Below are positions 17,945-28,526 of a DNA stretch of 64,000 nucleotides, one piece after another. This stretch comes from Aquiflexum balticum DSM 16537 (GTDB lineage: Bacteria; Bacteroidota; Bacteroidia; Cytophagales; Cyclobacteriaceae), in contig NZ_LT838813.1 of the NCBI RefSeq assembly GCF_900176595.1, positions 5,288,001 through 5,352,000 on the forward strand, read 5' to 3'. The position numbers and the translations under genes are program-made. Positions within the stretch are counted from its first letter, which is position 1. The number at the start of each line of letters is the position of its first letter. A model generated the notes under the pieces. It was not told the origin of the DNA and did not search any database. It saw only the letters and a program-made list of their open reading frames with translations.

Positions 17945-18325
17945 TATCCAAAACCCAATCTGCTACAATTTAAAGCAAAATATTTTCAAAAACAATATTT
18001 AGTTGGAAAATCACTATAAAATTAAGTGGAAATATTCGAGATGTTAAGGGTTATTTAATTTATTGTTAATGAACGGTTTATAGGGATATCCATATCTAAA
18101 TTGATACTTTTCTCTCCGTAATTCCCAGAATTGGAGGGACTGTATCTTTGAAGGTGTTTTTGTCTCCACTAAAAATATTTATCCCTAATTTTGAAGGATA
18201 ATACATGAATACATTTGGCTAAAGCCTTTGGAAAGCAACAGGCTTTTTTAACCGTCCAGCTAAAGCAGGACGCAATTCATTGTTTTCTTCCCTTCATCCT
18301 TTATCCCTCATCCTTTCTCCTTTCC
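17945..18325. repeat. Intergenic module 4
   Basis: Leader for unit C lipoprotein plus hairpin pair and the short (D/E/J-type) 3' spacer of protease D. The part from about 18205 on is identical by eye to 21941 onward and 38454 onward, continuing into the protease tail. Confidence 0.8.
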
Positions 18326-20688
18326 CTACCTTTCCACCCTGATCTGTCTTCTAAGCAATGCATCTCTGTAGCGGATATGGACATAGTAGAAGCCCTTGGG
18401 GATGCGGCTGAGATCCAGGCTGGCCTCTTGATGGGCCTGCTTAGCCGGGATGAGTTCCCTGCCCTGACCGTCGAAGAGACTGACCTCAAAGTCCAGGTCA
18501 ACATCCCTGCCACGGGTCTCCAAGTCCATACTGATATGAAGGATATCCGATGTGGGATTGGGGTAAAGGGTAAAATGCTCCCAAGGGTTATAGACGTAGA
18601 TACCTATCTCGCTGCCCCTGGCACCACAGGGATTGACCACATCCAGTTCCAATGAATACAGCCCTGTAGCGCTGAAGGACAGGGTGATGCCATTGGTACC
18701 CTGATTGCCGATCCAATGATACCCGGAGGGGAACACAGACCACTGATAATCCGTGATGCCCATATAGGGATTGCCGGTGGCAAAGTAGTTCTCCACCGTA
18801 TTGACGGCCATGTCGTAGGGACCTTCTATGCTGGATACGGCCCTGCCGACCCAGAATTCTGTAGAGGATTCCACGGTTCCACAATCACCCTCAATAGAAA
18901 AGGTCACAGTGGCCTGACCGGAGGAGGTCCAGCCCGCAGGACTCAGGCTGGCATTTGTACCGTTACCCGATGTGCTGCCTGAGAAGAGATGGGTAGGTGA
19001 GACCGACCAGCTAACCGTACTGCCTGCCGGGGCGTTCTGTAGGGTAAAGGCATTGGTGGAACAGAGGTAGTCGGGGCCGGAAATGGTGGGTAAGGCTGCC
19101 TGGACGGCTGCTAGAGCATTTAAACGGCCAAAACCGAAAGTATTATCAAAACCGCTTGGCCCCATATCCGTTGCAGTTTGCTGTAAAATGGTTCTCACTT
19201 GGGCTTCGGTCAAGTTTGGGTTAACAGAGAGCATTAATGCTGCAACTCCAGAAACTTGGGGGGCGGCAGCTGAGGTTCCCCCAAAGGTATCCGTATAATT
19301 TCCATTGTCATAGCCGAGATTCCCCATCCTGTCTGTGGTGACTACATCACCATTACCCCCCAAATTTCCAGAGGGAGCTACCAAATCCATTTGCGGCCCC
19401 CGACTACTATAATTCCATATATCCCCGTTTCTGTAAATGGCACCTACAGTAATCACTCCGTTCACGTTAGCAGGAAAAGTTACGCCGTTAAAGCAGTTGT
19501 TGCACTCAGGTCGCGAATGAGAATTTCCCGATGCAAAAACCACCACGCTTCCCAGTCCACCTCTACCCTGGGTTCTGGCACGGTTTATAGCAAAGGTGAT
19601 TTCATCAAAATTAGCTCCTTGGGCAACGAAACCCCAGGAATTACTTAATATCTCCGCCTCACCATCATCCCAAGCCCAATCTATCGCATCAGCCAAATCA
19701 TCAATATCTTCATTAAAAACAACCCATTGATTACCAAAAGGGTCGGTAACAATGTCCCAGTCATTGAATATATTCACTGGAATAATTTGTGTACACGGTG
19801 CCACACCCGCTATACCCAAATTGTTGTGAGTTGCTGAAATAATACCGGCACATGCTTGGCCATGACCAATTATATGTAGATTCGCAGGTGGAGGAGGCGC
19901 TACTGGTGCTCCAAATCCCGTATTATTTGTAGGCGTAAATCCAGGTAGAACTCTCCCATCAATATCTTCATGGTTTTCAACACCGTCATCAATAACAGCC
20001 ACCCTTACTTCCCTGACACCCTGGGTAATGCCCCAAGCCTGGGGGGCATTGATATCAATATTGTTTCCCTGATTCAAATAGTATTGATCAGGATAAAGTG
20101 GATCGGTTGGAACCACCTGATATCTTTCTACAGAGGCTTTAAAATTTGGGTGACAGTAACTGACAAGATCACTTTAGTAAATCAAATTAGCGAGGCTAAT
20201 AACATTATTCCAGTCTCGAATTAATACTTTAAAGGTATTATACCTCCTTGTTACAAAAGAATTGTATTCACCTTCTATCAAGTGAAGGATACTATCGATG
20301 GTAACTCCTGGCTTTGCTTGAAGCAGTATCTCTCCGTTAATAAAAATGGGGGGGGGTCTTCACCCTCGAAATTAAGACCATACGCTGCAGATTCAATTTC
20401 AGGAATTTCCACTTTTATGCTGTCAATATCCAAAGGTATCGTTTTGGATTTGATTATGATTTCTCCATTTACTGTTTTACTCGCAGAAAAAGATAAATCA
20501 GCTTTTTGAATTCTTGAAGTTAAAGCCTGTAAGTCTGTCCCAAGCTTTGTCTTTACAAGCATCGAGTTTTTATCAACTGACAAGTAATGCTTTTTCCCAT
20601 CAGACCAGAAATAAAGTTTTTCTTTGTTTACCGATGACACTATTACGAATAAAAGCAATAAACTAAAAAAGAGTAGAATGTTTTTCAT
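18326..20688 (-). pseudogene. Unit D: decayed S8 protease, near-duplicate of unit G
   Basis: Aligns end to end with the intact gene at 30085-32445. Two lesions break it: a G/C homopolymer of 9 at 20348-20356 (7 in unit G), which shifts the frame after residue 112, and a TAA at 20174-20176 replacing the Glu171 codon. The catalytic region and tail downstream remain open (from 20116), with Asp, His and Ser equivalents intact. Apart from these changes and one or two silent or missense differences the heads are the same sequence; the tails differ (D has EGDCGTVESS, G has DGGCGVIESS), showing tail exchange after or during duplication. Slippage at the homopolymer could restore frame but not the nonsense codon. 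Confidence 0.88.
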
Positions 20689-20691
20689 TTT

Positions 20692-21063
20692 TCACGGACA
20701 ATATTCGGTTGAATAATCGGTAATAACTATCATAGGAACGGCCAAAGGAGCGAGATTTGCCAGGCAAATTAGATTAGCATATGTTGAGTCTTGTTCTGCA
20801 TTAAAGAATCTATAGCTGAAATATATTATTTCTTCAGATAATGCCCCACCTGGATATTGTATAACATTTTGATACTGCTCACCTTCCCATCTAATTTCTT
20901 CACCCTTTAAAGTACCTGAAAGCACCTGTATAACATTTACGTTGTAGCAGGACTGATACCCTATCACTTTACCCTGTACACATTCTGGCAATGATTCATC
21001 TTCACATCCAAAAATGCTAAGGATCAGTAGTATGATTGCAGTTATTTTTATGGAATTTTTCAT
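20692..21063 (-). CDS. Unit D: small lipoprotein, putative protease inhibitor (copy of 32449-32820)
   Basis: 123 residues from ATG at 21063, chosen because it gives a clean signal peptide with lipobox IFGC (Cys20); upstream in-frame codons overlap the preceding gene. The mature chain has CVQGKVIGYQSC and ends TDYSTEYCP, four Cys in all, and reads as all-beta. It differs from the unit G copy at one visible residue (LICLAN versus LICPAN). The gene stays open although its protease is broken, as expected if the lipoprotein is useful alone or decay is recent. It lies 3 nt upstream of the protease. Confidence 0.75.
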   Translation of the reverse strand: MKNSIKITAIILLILSIFGCEDESLPECVQGKVIGYQSCYNVNVIQVLSGTLKGEEIRWEGEQYQNVIQYPGGALSEEIIYFSYRFFNAEQDSTYANLICLANLAPLAVPMIVITDYSTEYCP

Positions 21064-21076
21064 ATCCTGTTCTATA

Positions 21077-21637
21077 TTATTTAACCTCAAAATCAATCCT
21101 AAATTTTCCATGAAAGGCTTCGTACAGGGCAAAAGTGATCTCCTGCTCGAATTCCACAAAGTATTTTCCCGGAGTTAGTGCATCCCTTTCATGGTAGAAG
21201 ATTTGCCAATTGTCAAACATATAGGTCTTTTCATTATCCCCTTTCCAGGACATTCGTATAACCATTTCTCCTTTGGCCGGAAGATGCCTTCCCCATCTAG
21301 AATCCCTCATGTATTTGGGTGTATGGGGAGTGCCGATTTCTACAATACCACCATTGGGCATTTCGGAACTCGGGGGAATAATTCTGTAAACCGTAAACAT
21401 TTGGCGGTAATTAAAATGACTGTCGAAATACCACGTTACGGATTCATCTAATCGATTGATGATCCTATAGTCAAAAAGGATATCCTCCCCTTCAATAAAA
21501 GAAGTAGACGGTTCTCCGGTGTCATTGAGTAACTGAAACCGTACTTCCACAGGATGGTTTGGCGATTCTTTGTCAAAGCACGAAAAAGCCAAAATAAGGA
21601 TTAAGAGTGGCATAATGGTAAAGGCAAATTGTCTCAT
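21077..21637 (-). CDS. Unit D: BsuPI-like lipoprotein, putative protease inhibitor (copy of 32834-33394)
   Basis: 186 residues, lipobox AFSC (Cys20). The middle and end fit the BsuPI (intracellular proteinase inhibitor) Ig-like fold as I remember it: FDYRIINRLDESVTWYFDS, FTVYRI, then an LPAKGEMVIRMSW strand and the closing LTPGKYFVEFEQ. Protein sequence is identical to the unit G copy. It is the first gene of a three-gene unit, 13 nt before the 123-aa lipoprotein gene. The BsuPI resemblance independently supports an inhibitor role for lipoproteins in the array, but it needs a profile search. Confidence 0.7.
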   Translation of the reverse strand: MRQFAFTIMPLLILILAFSCFDKESPNHPVEVRFQLLNDTGEPSTSFIEGEDILFDYRIINRLDESVTWYFDSHFNYRQMFTVYRIIPPSSEMPNGGIVEIGTPHTPKYMRDSRWGRHLPAKGEMVIRMSWKGDNEKTYMFDNWQIFYHERDALTPGKYFVEFEQEITFALYEAFHGKFRIDFEVK

Positions 21638-21654
21638 AACTTCCGTTGTTTAGG

Positions 21655-22061
21655 TGGGACAAAATTTCATAGCCATGACGTATCCAAAACCCAATATGCT
21701 ACAATCTAAACCCAATTATTCTCAAAAACAATAATTAGTTGAAAAATTACTATAAAATTAAGCGGAAATAATCGAGATGTTAAGGGTGATTTAATTTATT
21801 GTTAATGAGCTGTTTATCTGGATATCCATTGCTAAATTGATACTTCTTTCTCCGTAATTCCCAGAATTGGAGGGACTGTATCTTTGAAGGTGTTTTTGTC
21901 TCCACTAAAAATATTTATCCCTAATTTTGAAGGATAATACATGAATACATTTGGCTAAAGCCTTTGGAAAGCAACAGGCTTTTTTAACCGTCCAGCTAAA
22001 GCAGGACGCAATTCATTGTTTTCTTCCCTTCATCCTTTATCCCTCATCCTTTCTCCTTTCC
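21655..22061. repeat. Intergenic module 5
   Basis: Leader of unit D, hairpin pair and the D/E/J-type 3' spacer of gene E. From about 21720 it matches 38225 onward almost base for base, including a leader variant (TTATCTGGATATCCATTG) not seen in other modules. Confidence 0.8.
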
Positions 22062-24144
22062 CTACCTTTCCACCCTGATCTGTCTTCTAAGCAATGCATC
22101 TCTGTAGCGGATATGGACATAGTAGAAGCCCTTGGGGATGCGGCTGAGATCCAGGCTGGCCTCTTGATGGGCCTGCTTAGCCGGGATGAGTTCCCTGCCC
22201 TGACCGTCGAAGAGACTGACCTCAAAGTCCAGGTCAACATCCCTGCCACGGGTCTCCAAGTCCATACTGATATGAAGGATATCCGATGTGGGATTGGGGT
22301 AAAGGGTAAAATGCTCCCAAGGGTTATAGACGTAGATACCTATCTCGCTGCCCCTGGCACCACAGGGATTGACCACATCCAGTTCCAATGAATACAGCCC
22401 TGTCGCGCTGAAGGACAGGGTGATGGCATTGGTACCCTGATTGCCGATCCAATGATACCCGGAGGGGAATAAAGACCACTGATAATCCGTGATGCCCATA
22501 TAGGGATTGCCGGTGGCAAAGTAGTTCTCCACCGTATTGATGGCCATCTCGTAGGGACCTTCTATATAGGATATGGCCCTACCGACCCAGAATTCGGTAG
22601 AGGATTCCACGGTTCCGCAATCACCTTCAATAGAAAAGGTCAAAGTGGCCTGTCCGGATGAGCCCCAGCTTGCAGGACTCAGGCTGGCATTTGTACCGTT
22701 ACCCGATGTGCTGCCTGAGAACAGATGGGTTGGGGAGACCGACCAGCTGACCGTACTGCCCACTGGGACATTCTGTAGGGTAAAGGTATTGGTGGAACAA
22801 AGGTAGTCGGGACCGGAAATGGTTGAATTGACGCATTCGCATAGACAAGCGGCGTTTGCCACACTACTCCTTATCACATTGCCCGGTTGAGGACCGAAGC
22901 CAAGGTTGAAATTAACGCCCACACTTTGGTTGGTACAATAACTCATTATGGTACCTCCTTCGGGCGGTATGCCGGGTAGCGAACAAAAGCCAAATCCCAC
23001 ATCTTCTGTAGATTGACAACCATCTATGGCCGTATTGTCTCCATTCCAAGCACAGGCATGGGTATGATATGAACCGAACAGATGACCAAATTCATGTGCC
23101 ATTATAAAGACAGATCCACTGTATGATGGAACCGTTTGATAACTGTTTTCGAGCATAGACACCGACAGTCTTTCAGAAACATCTGAATTACAAAGACCAT
23201 TAAACCCTGCGGCCTGCAATGCCAGTCCCCCTAAATGTCAACAGCTGAGCAAGATCCCCATTGAATGCAGTCCTATGACTTTGAAATTGCTGCAAAAGGG
23301 TAAATGGATGTGTTGCTGTATAGGGATCTGGTGTTGTCCAAACAAAAATCTCGGAAATAGATGTTCCAACACCTTCATTTTGGTACAACGTGGCCATCTG
23401 GTTAAACACAGAGGTGACAAAGCTTTCCACCGAGGCCACACTTCCTCTCGTCTGGAAAATATCATGCTCCGTTTCAAGGTAAAGTCGGATACAAACGTCT
23501 TCCGAACTGATTGAAGATTTTGATGTTTGGGACAATACCTCCGGATCATACTGTTTGAAATCGTGATTATGGTTATGGTTCTCGCACCAAAATTCCATTT
23601 TCCTTTTCAAATTTTTATCATTATAAAAAACATGCACGCCACTTTTTTCATCAAATATCAAATTGAAATTTCCTTCATCCTTAGCAATCAAGCCTATCAC
23701 CTCATTTTCCATAAAACTAATTGCCACCAAGCTGTTTCAATCGTCCTTCACAATTCCTCGGTAGTGCTTGATACCCTTGGAGGCTGACAACCTTTTTCCA
23801 TCACTAGTCACTATCTCATAATTATAGAATGAAGCAGGGACTTCAAGCAGTTCGAGTTGAAGTTGCCCGGTTTTAAGGGGGAGGTTTAGGGAAACTGCTT
23901 CACTGAAACCATCATATATGTTTTTATCATAATGGAAAAAATCGACTTCCCCTAAGCTTTCGAAGTGATCCAGAATTTCCCGGATTTCCGGAGCTTGTGT
24001 AAAAGCAGATGGGATCGCTTGGAAGTCTAACTCAAGGGTTTTGGCATCCTGTACGCTTTTGTACAAAAGGTTCTCTTGACTAAAAACACTTGAAGATAAA
24101 AAGATGAAAGCAATAAGAGGCAAACTGTAAAGTAATTTTTTCAT
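22062..24144 (-). pseudogene. Unit E: broken reprolysin-like zinc metalloprotease with T9SS tail
   Basis: One gene interrupted twice. The 5' part (from ATG 24144) has a signal peptide ending VFSQ and a reprolysin-type propeptide; it hits TGA at 23737-23739 after VKDD and resumes in the same frame with SLVAISF. A second lesion is an extra base in a C5 run at 23227-23231: four bases would join LTFRG to LALQAAGFNG. Beyond it the zincin site HEFGHLFGSYH and Met-turn region TIMSYC are intact, followed by the subtype 2 tail ending RRQIRVER. Unrepaired, no active protease is made. It shows that the shared tail was attached to a metalloprotease as well as to two serine protease folds. Confidence 0.85.
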
Positions 24145-24167
24145 AATTGCGTTATTGGGATTAGAAA

Positions 24168-24644
24168 TTATTCAATTCTTACAAAATGCAAAGTCGGACC
24201 ATCCAGAGGTGAGGTGTCCAACGTCATATTTGTTGTCTTGATAGAGCATGCCCATCGTTCAAAATCACCTATTTTTATCCCCCTAAATGTTGCTGCGCCC
24301 GAATTATAGGGATCCCAAATGAGTTCATAATTATAATTTCCTTCCGAATGTCCTGCTTCTTTAACATCACTGCTTACCTCCAAAAAGCCATTTGGTTTAA
24401 AAAAATATAGAATATTATCGCATGAATAATCCGTAGTATCAATTCCTGTAGAAAAATTTATTTCCCTTCTCCATACCATTTTCCACTTCCCCACCACATT
24501 ATCTTCTTGCCCGTCCACAGCCACCACAGGGCATTTAAGTTCACCTTGGGGCAATGCATCTTCCTGACAAGCCCCAAACAAAATCATACTTAAAAACATC
24601 AGTGCAAAAATTCCTTTTCTAAAGAATCCAAATTGAGCTACCAT
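24168..24644 (-). CDS. Unit E: lipocalin-like lipoprotein, putative metalloprotease inhibitor
   Basis: 158 residues, lipobox LFGAC (Cys26). After the lipid anchor, VVGKWKMVWR followed by ILYFFKPNGFLEVSSD matches the opening of lipocalin-like small lipoproteins common in Bacteroidota, and the closing strand reads PTLHFVRIE. Located 23 nt upstream of the broken metalloprotease. Inferred to be its inhibitor; it is not related by eye to the B/I/J or D/G families, as would be expected if each catalytic class has its own inhibitor fold. Confidence 0.7.
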   Translation of the reverse strand: MVAQFGFFRKGIFALMFLSMILFGACQEDALPQGELKCPVVAVDGQEDNVVGKWKMVWRREINFSTGIDTTDYSCDNILYFFKPNGFLEVSSDVKEAGHSEGNYNYELIWDPYNSGAATFRGIKIGDFERWACSIKTTNMTLDTSPLDGPTLHFVRIE

Positions 24645-24684
24645 AATACCTTCTTTTTAATCCCAAACTAATTATCTATTCTTT

Positions 24685-25310
24685 CCCTCAAATCCATGAC
24701 GTATCCAAAACCTTTTATGCTACAATCTAAAAGTAAATATTTTCAAAAACAATAATTAGTTGAAAAATTACTATAAAATTAAGTGGAAATAATCGAGATG
24801 TTAAGAGTGATTTAATTTATTGTTAATGAACGGTTTATAGGGATATCCATATCTAAATTGATACTTCTTTCTCCGTAATTCCCAGAATTGGAGGGACTGT
24901 TTCTTTGTAGGTGTTTTTGTCTCCACTAAAAATATTTATCCCTAATTTTGAAGGATAATCCATGAATACATTTGGCTAAAGCCTTTGGAAAGCGACAGGC
25001 TTTTTTAACCGTCCAGCTAAAGCAGGACGCAATTCATTTCCTTTAATTCCTTACTTCTCGCCATTGTTGGAAGGAAAATTAGATAGATCAACGATCCCCC
25101 AGACATAAAAATAATGACCTTAGCCGGACTTGGCATCAAATATTTAACCACAAAAGACGCAATGGATCCGCTAAGGTCTACGGAGATCTCCTGAATGAAC
25201 CCCTAATTCAACCACTCCTCCCCTTTCTTGATTCCCCCATTAACAATTAGACAGTCTTTCTTGTGTCTTATATCTCGTGTCTCACATCTCAAGTCTCAAA
25301 TCTCTTTCTC
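24685..25310. repeat. Intergenic module 6
   Basis: Leader of unit E, hairpin pair, and a 3' spacer of the A/B/H type with several substitutions. The last ~55 nt before the unit F stop are unique: short ATCTC/GTCTC-type repeats (25262-25310). Confidence 0.75.
24719..24756 (-). promoter_or_regulatory. Candidate promoter in the conserved leader (example copy)
   Basis: On the minus strand an ATTATTG block is followed about 20 nt later by TAGATTGTAGC. This approximates the Bacteroidota -33 TTTG / -7 TAnnTTTG arrangement, although the -7 element reads TAnnTTGT. The block recurs at the same place in the other leaders, with TAAATTGTAGC (units B, C) and TTAATTTGTAGC (A, K). Confidence 0.3.
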
Positions 25311-27611
25311 CTACCTTTCCACCCTAATCTGTCTTCTAAGCAATGCATCTCTGTAGTGGATATGGACATAGTAGAAGCCTTTGGGGATACGGCTGAGATC
25401 CAGGCTGGCCTCTTGATGGGCCTGCTTAGCCGGGATCAGTTCCCTGCCCTGACCGTCGTAGAGACTGACCTCAAAATCCTGGTCACCACCCCTGCCACGG
25501 GCTTCCAGGTCCAGACTGATATGGAGGATATCCGAGGTGGGATTGGGGTAAAGGGTAAAATGCTCCCATGGGTTATAGACGTAAATACCTATCTCGCTGC
25601 CCCTGGCACAACAGGGATTGACCACATCCAGTTCCAATGAATACAGCCCTGTCGCGCTGAAGGACAGGGTGATGCCATTGGTACCCTGATTGCCGATCCA
25701 ATGATACCCGGAGGGGAACACAGACCACTGATAATCCGTGATGCCCATATAGGGATTGCCGGTGGCAAAGTAGTTCTCCACCGTATTGACGGCCATGTCG
25801 TAGGGACCTTCTATATAGGATATGGCCCTACCGACCCAGAATTCGGTAGAGGATTCCACGGTTCCACAATCACCTTCAATAGAAAAGGTCAAAGTGGCCT
25901 GTCCGGATGTGCCCCAGCTTGCAGGACTCAGGCTGGCATTTGTACCGTTACCCGATGTGCTGCCTGAGAACAGATGATTTGGGGAGACTGTCCAGCTGAC
26001 CGTACTTCCCACCGGGGCATTCTGTAGGGTAAAGGTAGTGGTGGAACAGAGGTAGTCGGGACCGGAGATGGTGGGTAAGGCTGCCTGGACAGCGGCGTGG
26101 GCGTTTACACGGCCAAATCCAAAAGTATTATCAAACCCTATTGGCCCCATATCAGTGGCTGTCTGTTGTAAGATAGTTCTTACTTGTTCTTCTGTCAGAT
26201 TTGGATTAACCGAGAGCATTAAAGCCGCAACACCTGCGACCTGAGGTGCGGCTGCTGAGGTGCCTCCGAATCTGTTGGTGTAATTACCATTTTCATATCC
26301 ATTATTACCCATTCTATCAGTAGTTCTAACATTACCATTTAAATCAGTATCACCGGATGGAGCAACAAGGTCCATTTCGGGCCCTGTGTTACTATAATTC
26401 CAAATTTGTCCATTATTATTAATTGCACCCACAGTAATAACTCCATTAATATTTCTGGGAAATGATATGCAGCTCCCATGATTACCGGAAGAAAAAACCA
26501 CAATTGAACCAAGACCTCCCCTTCCCTGATCTCTTGCCCTATCATATGCATCAATAATATTGTTAAAATCAACCCCTGTAAGAGTACAGTTTCCTGGCCC
26601 CAATCCCCATGAATTACTTAGTATATCTGCCAACCCTTCGTCCCAAGCCCAATCAACTGCATCAGCTATATCAATTAAATCTGCAGCGACACCCAAAATT
26701 CTCACTGGTATTATATTGGTATAAGGTGCTACTCCTTTAATTCCCAATTCATTATTATGCGTAGCTGAAACTATACCTGCACATGCCTGCCCATGGGCCG
26801 AACCAGCACCAGGTGCCCCAAAACCTGTAGGGTTTCCAATAGTATGCCCTAACAAAACCCTACCATCAAAGTCTTCATGATTTTCAACACCATCATCAAG
26901 AATTGCGACATTGATGTTACATTCACCAGAAAAAGTACCAATACTATTCCATGCTCCCAAAACATTAATATCAATTCCAACTGTCCCACCAAATTGTCCT
27001 GTATTATTCAAATAATATTGTTCAGGATATAAAGGATCATTATCATGCTGCAGCTCCACTATAAAATTTGGATGGCAGTATTCAGTCAAATTACTCTCAT
27101 ATATTTCATTCGAAACAGGTATTAAATTTGAATAATTGTTTAATGTTATAATATAAACCCCATACCTGTTCTTGTAAAAAGAAGAAAAATAGTTGCTAAA
27201 TTTTCGATTAATTTCAGAAAAATCCCTATCTGATTTGGGTTTTAAAATAATTTTATCAGTTGGATAAAGGGGTGTATTATTAGATTTAAAAATTGGTGTG
27301 TAATACTCTATCGAACTAGAGTTATTAAGGATTTCTTCTAATTTACTTGGATCATAATCAGTAATATTAATTATGGCTATTTTCTTTTCCTCCATAAGTA
27401 TATTCTTGTGCGTTGTTTTGTTATCTTTGAATAAATCCCAAGTACTTTTGAAATCATGATCTTCCTTAAACTTGATTAATAAAATCGAAGTATCCTTAAC
27501 GATAGAGATTTTCCTATCCGAAGACCAGTAATAATCTTGGGAAAACGAGTTGTTTCCAAAAACAACTGTTAAATAACAAACTAATAGCAAAACAAATTTT
27601 TTCACAAACAA
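25311..27611 (-). CDS. Unit F: secreted subtilisin-like (S8) protease with T9SS tail
   Basis: 766 residues. Signal peptide to about 25 (NNSFSQ), propeptide beginning DYYWSSDRK, catalytic domain from about 190 with Asp239 (ILDDGVENHED), His273 (AHGQACAG) and Ser452 (GGTSAA). Catalytic domain is closest to unit G. The tail is subtype 2 with a small change NPCCARG for NPCGARG, ending RRQIRVER. The head is clearly more AT-rich than the tail. The start lies 10 nt inside the lipoprotein gene upstream. Looks intact. Confidence 0.9.
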   Translation of the reverse strand: MFVKKFVLLLVCYLTVVFGNNSFSQDYYWSSDRKISIVKDTSILLIKFKEDHDFKSTWDLFKDNKTTHKNILMEEKKIAIINITDYDPSKLEEILNNSSSIEYYTPIFKSNNTPLYPTDKIILKPKSDRDFSEINRKFSNYFSSFYKNRYGVYIITLNNYSNLIPVSNEIYESNLTEYCHPNFIVELQHDNDPLYPEQYYLNNTGQFGGTVGIDINVLGAWNSIGTFSGECNINVAILDDGVENHEDFDGRVLLGHTIGNPTGFGAPGAGSAHGQACAGIVSATHNNELGIKGVAPYTNIIPVRILGVAADLIDIADAVDWAWDEGLADILSNSWGLGPGNCTLTGVDFNNIIDAYDRARDQGRGGLGSIVVFSSGNHGSCISFPRNINGVITVGAINNNGQIWNYSNTGPEMDLVAPSGDTDLNGNVRTTDRMGNNGYENGNYTNRFGGTSAAAPQVAGVAALMLSVNPNLTEEQVRTILQQTATDMGPIGFDNTFGFGRVNAHAAVQAALPTISGPDYLCSTTTFTLQNAPVGSTVSWTVSPNHLFSGSTSGNGTNASLSPASWGTSGQATLTFSIEGDCGTVESSTEFWVGRAISYIEGPYDMAVNTVENYFATGNPYMGITDYQWSVFPSGYHWIGNQGTNGITLSFSATGLYSLELDVVNPCCARGSEIGIYVYNPWEHFTLYPNPTSDILHISLDLEARGRGGDQDFEVSLYDGQGRELIPAKQAHQEASLDLSRIPKGFYYVHIHYRDALLRRQIRVER

Positions 27612-27982
27612 TTATTTTTGGAAATCCTGATCAAATTATAGGTGGGTGCAGTAAGATATAAATCCTGACAGAAATAAGAATCCTTTTCAACTGGAATTTC
27701 ACTTATTTCAAAGTATATTATGTCTCCAACTTGCCAGTAATCTTCATTCGGAAGTCTAAGACTCATTATTACATTGAAATATGTTTTGTTGGTGATTGTA
27801 ACCGAGGCCACTTCAATTTCTTCGTCTTTTAGTTCTGCAACATCAATCAAAAATCCTTCATTAGTACATCCGTTTCCAATTATAACCCCAGATAGACAAT
27901 TTCTACTTACAGGTTTAGTGCTATCCGTACAACTAAAACCCATAATCAATACCGATAACAATAAAATCAATAAATTTTTCAT
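27602..27982 (-). CDS. Unit F: small lipoprotein, putative protease inhibitor
   Basis: 126 residues, lipobox GFSC (Cys18). The mature chain CLSGVIIGNGC ... GDIIYFEIS ... NLIRISKNNCL follows the same strand and Cys pattern as the unit C and D/G lipoproteins. Overlaps the start of protease F by 10 nt. AT-rich like the head of its protease, which suggests that the lipoprotein and head travel together while the tail belongs to the array. Function inferred from context. Confidence 0.7.
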   Translation of the reverse strand: MKNLLILLLSVLIMGFSCTDSTKPVSRNCLSGVIIGNGCTNEGFLIDVAELKDEEIEVASVTITNKTYFNVIMSLRLPNEDYWQVGDIIYFEISEIPVEKDSYFCQDLYLTAPTYNLIRISKNNCL

Positions 27983-28077
27983 AACTAATTTTTATAGGAT
28001 ATAAATGAAACACATAAAATACAGTTCATTCCAGATTATTTTATTTTATTCATCATTTGATTATCTATTAATACTCA

Positions 28078-28471
28078 TCAAGACGTAGCCAAAACCCAAT
28101 ATGCTACAATCTAAACCCAAATATTTTCAAAAACAATAATTAGTTGAAAAATCACTATAAAATTAAGTGGAAATAATCGAGATGCTAAGACTGATTTAAT
28201 TTATTGTTAATGAGCGGTTTATAGGGATATCCAAATCTAAATTGATACTTTTTTCTCCGTCATTCCCAGAATTGGAGGGACTGTCTCTTTGAAGGTGTTT
28301 TTGTCTCCACTAAAAATATTTATCCCTAATTTTGAAGGATAATCCATGAATAAATTTGGCTAAAGCCTTTGGAAAACGACAGGCTTTTTTAACCGTCCAG
28401 CTAAAGCAGGACGCAATTCATTCTTGTGAATCCTTTTCCTCCTCCAGCCAACAGGTCATCCTTCTGTTCTC
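28078..28471. repeat. Intergenic module 7, left part (interrupted by IS)
   Basis: Leader of unit F and the hairpin pair (hairpins at about 28360-28415). After GCAATTCATT the sequence turns into about 50 nt of unique DNA and then the IS. The matching spacer end adjoining protease G continues at 30030-30084. Confidence 0.75.
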
Positions 28472-28526
28472 TCATGATATAGGTTGACACCAAAATTGTG
28501 GATAAATTTCTTAAATTGAAATTATC

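Noticed and set aside
18215-18655. A 146-codon plus-strand open frame repeated identically at 21951-22391 and 38464-38904.
   Set aside because: It lies opposite the conserved protease tail and hairpins; its conservation follows from the minus-strand gene. No signal for translation and the product has no domain character.
25262-25310. Short CTC/TCTC-type repeats and TCTAAAATC repeats before protease stops, considered as CRISPR or microsatellite.
   Set aside because: Units are too short and irregular, with no spacers; simple low-complexity DNA.
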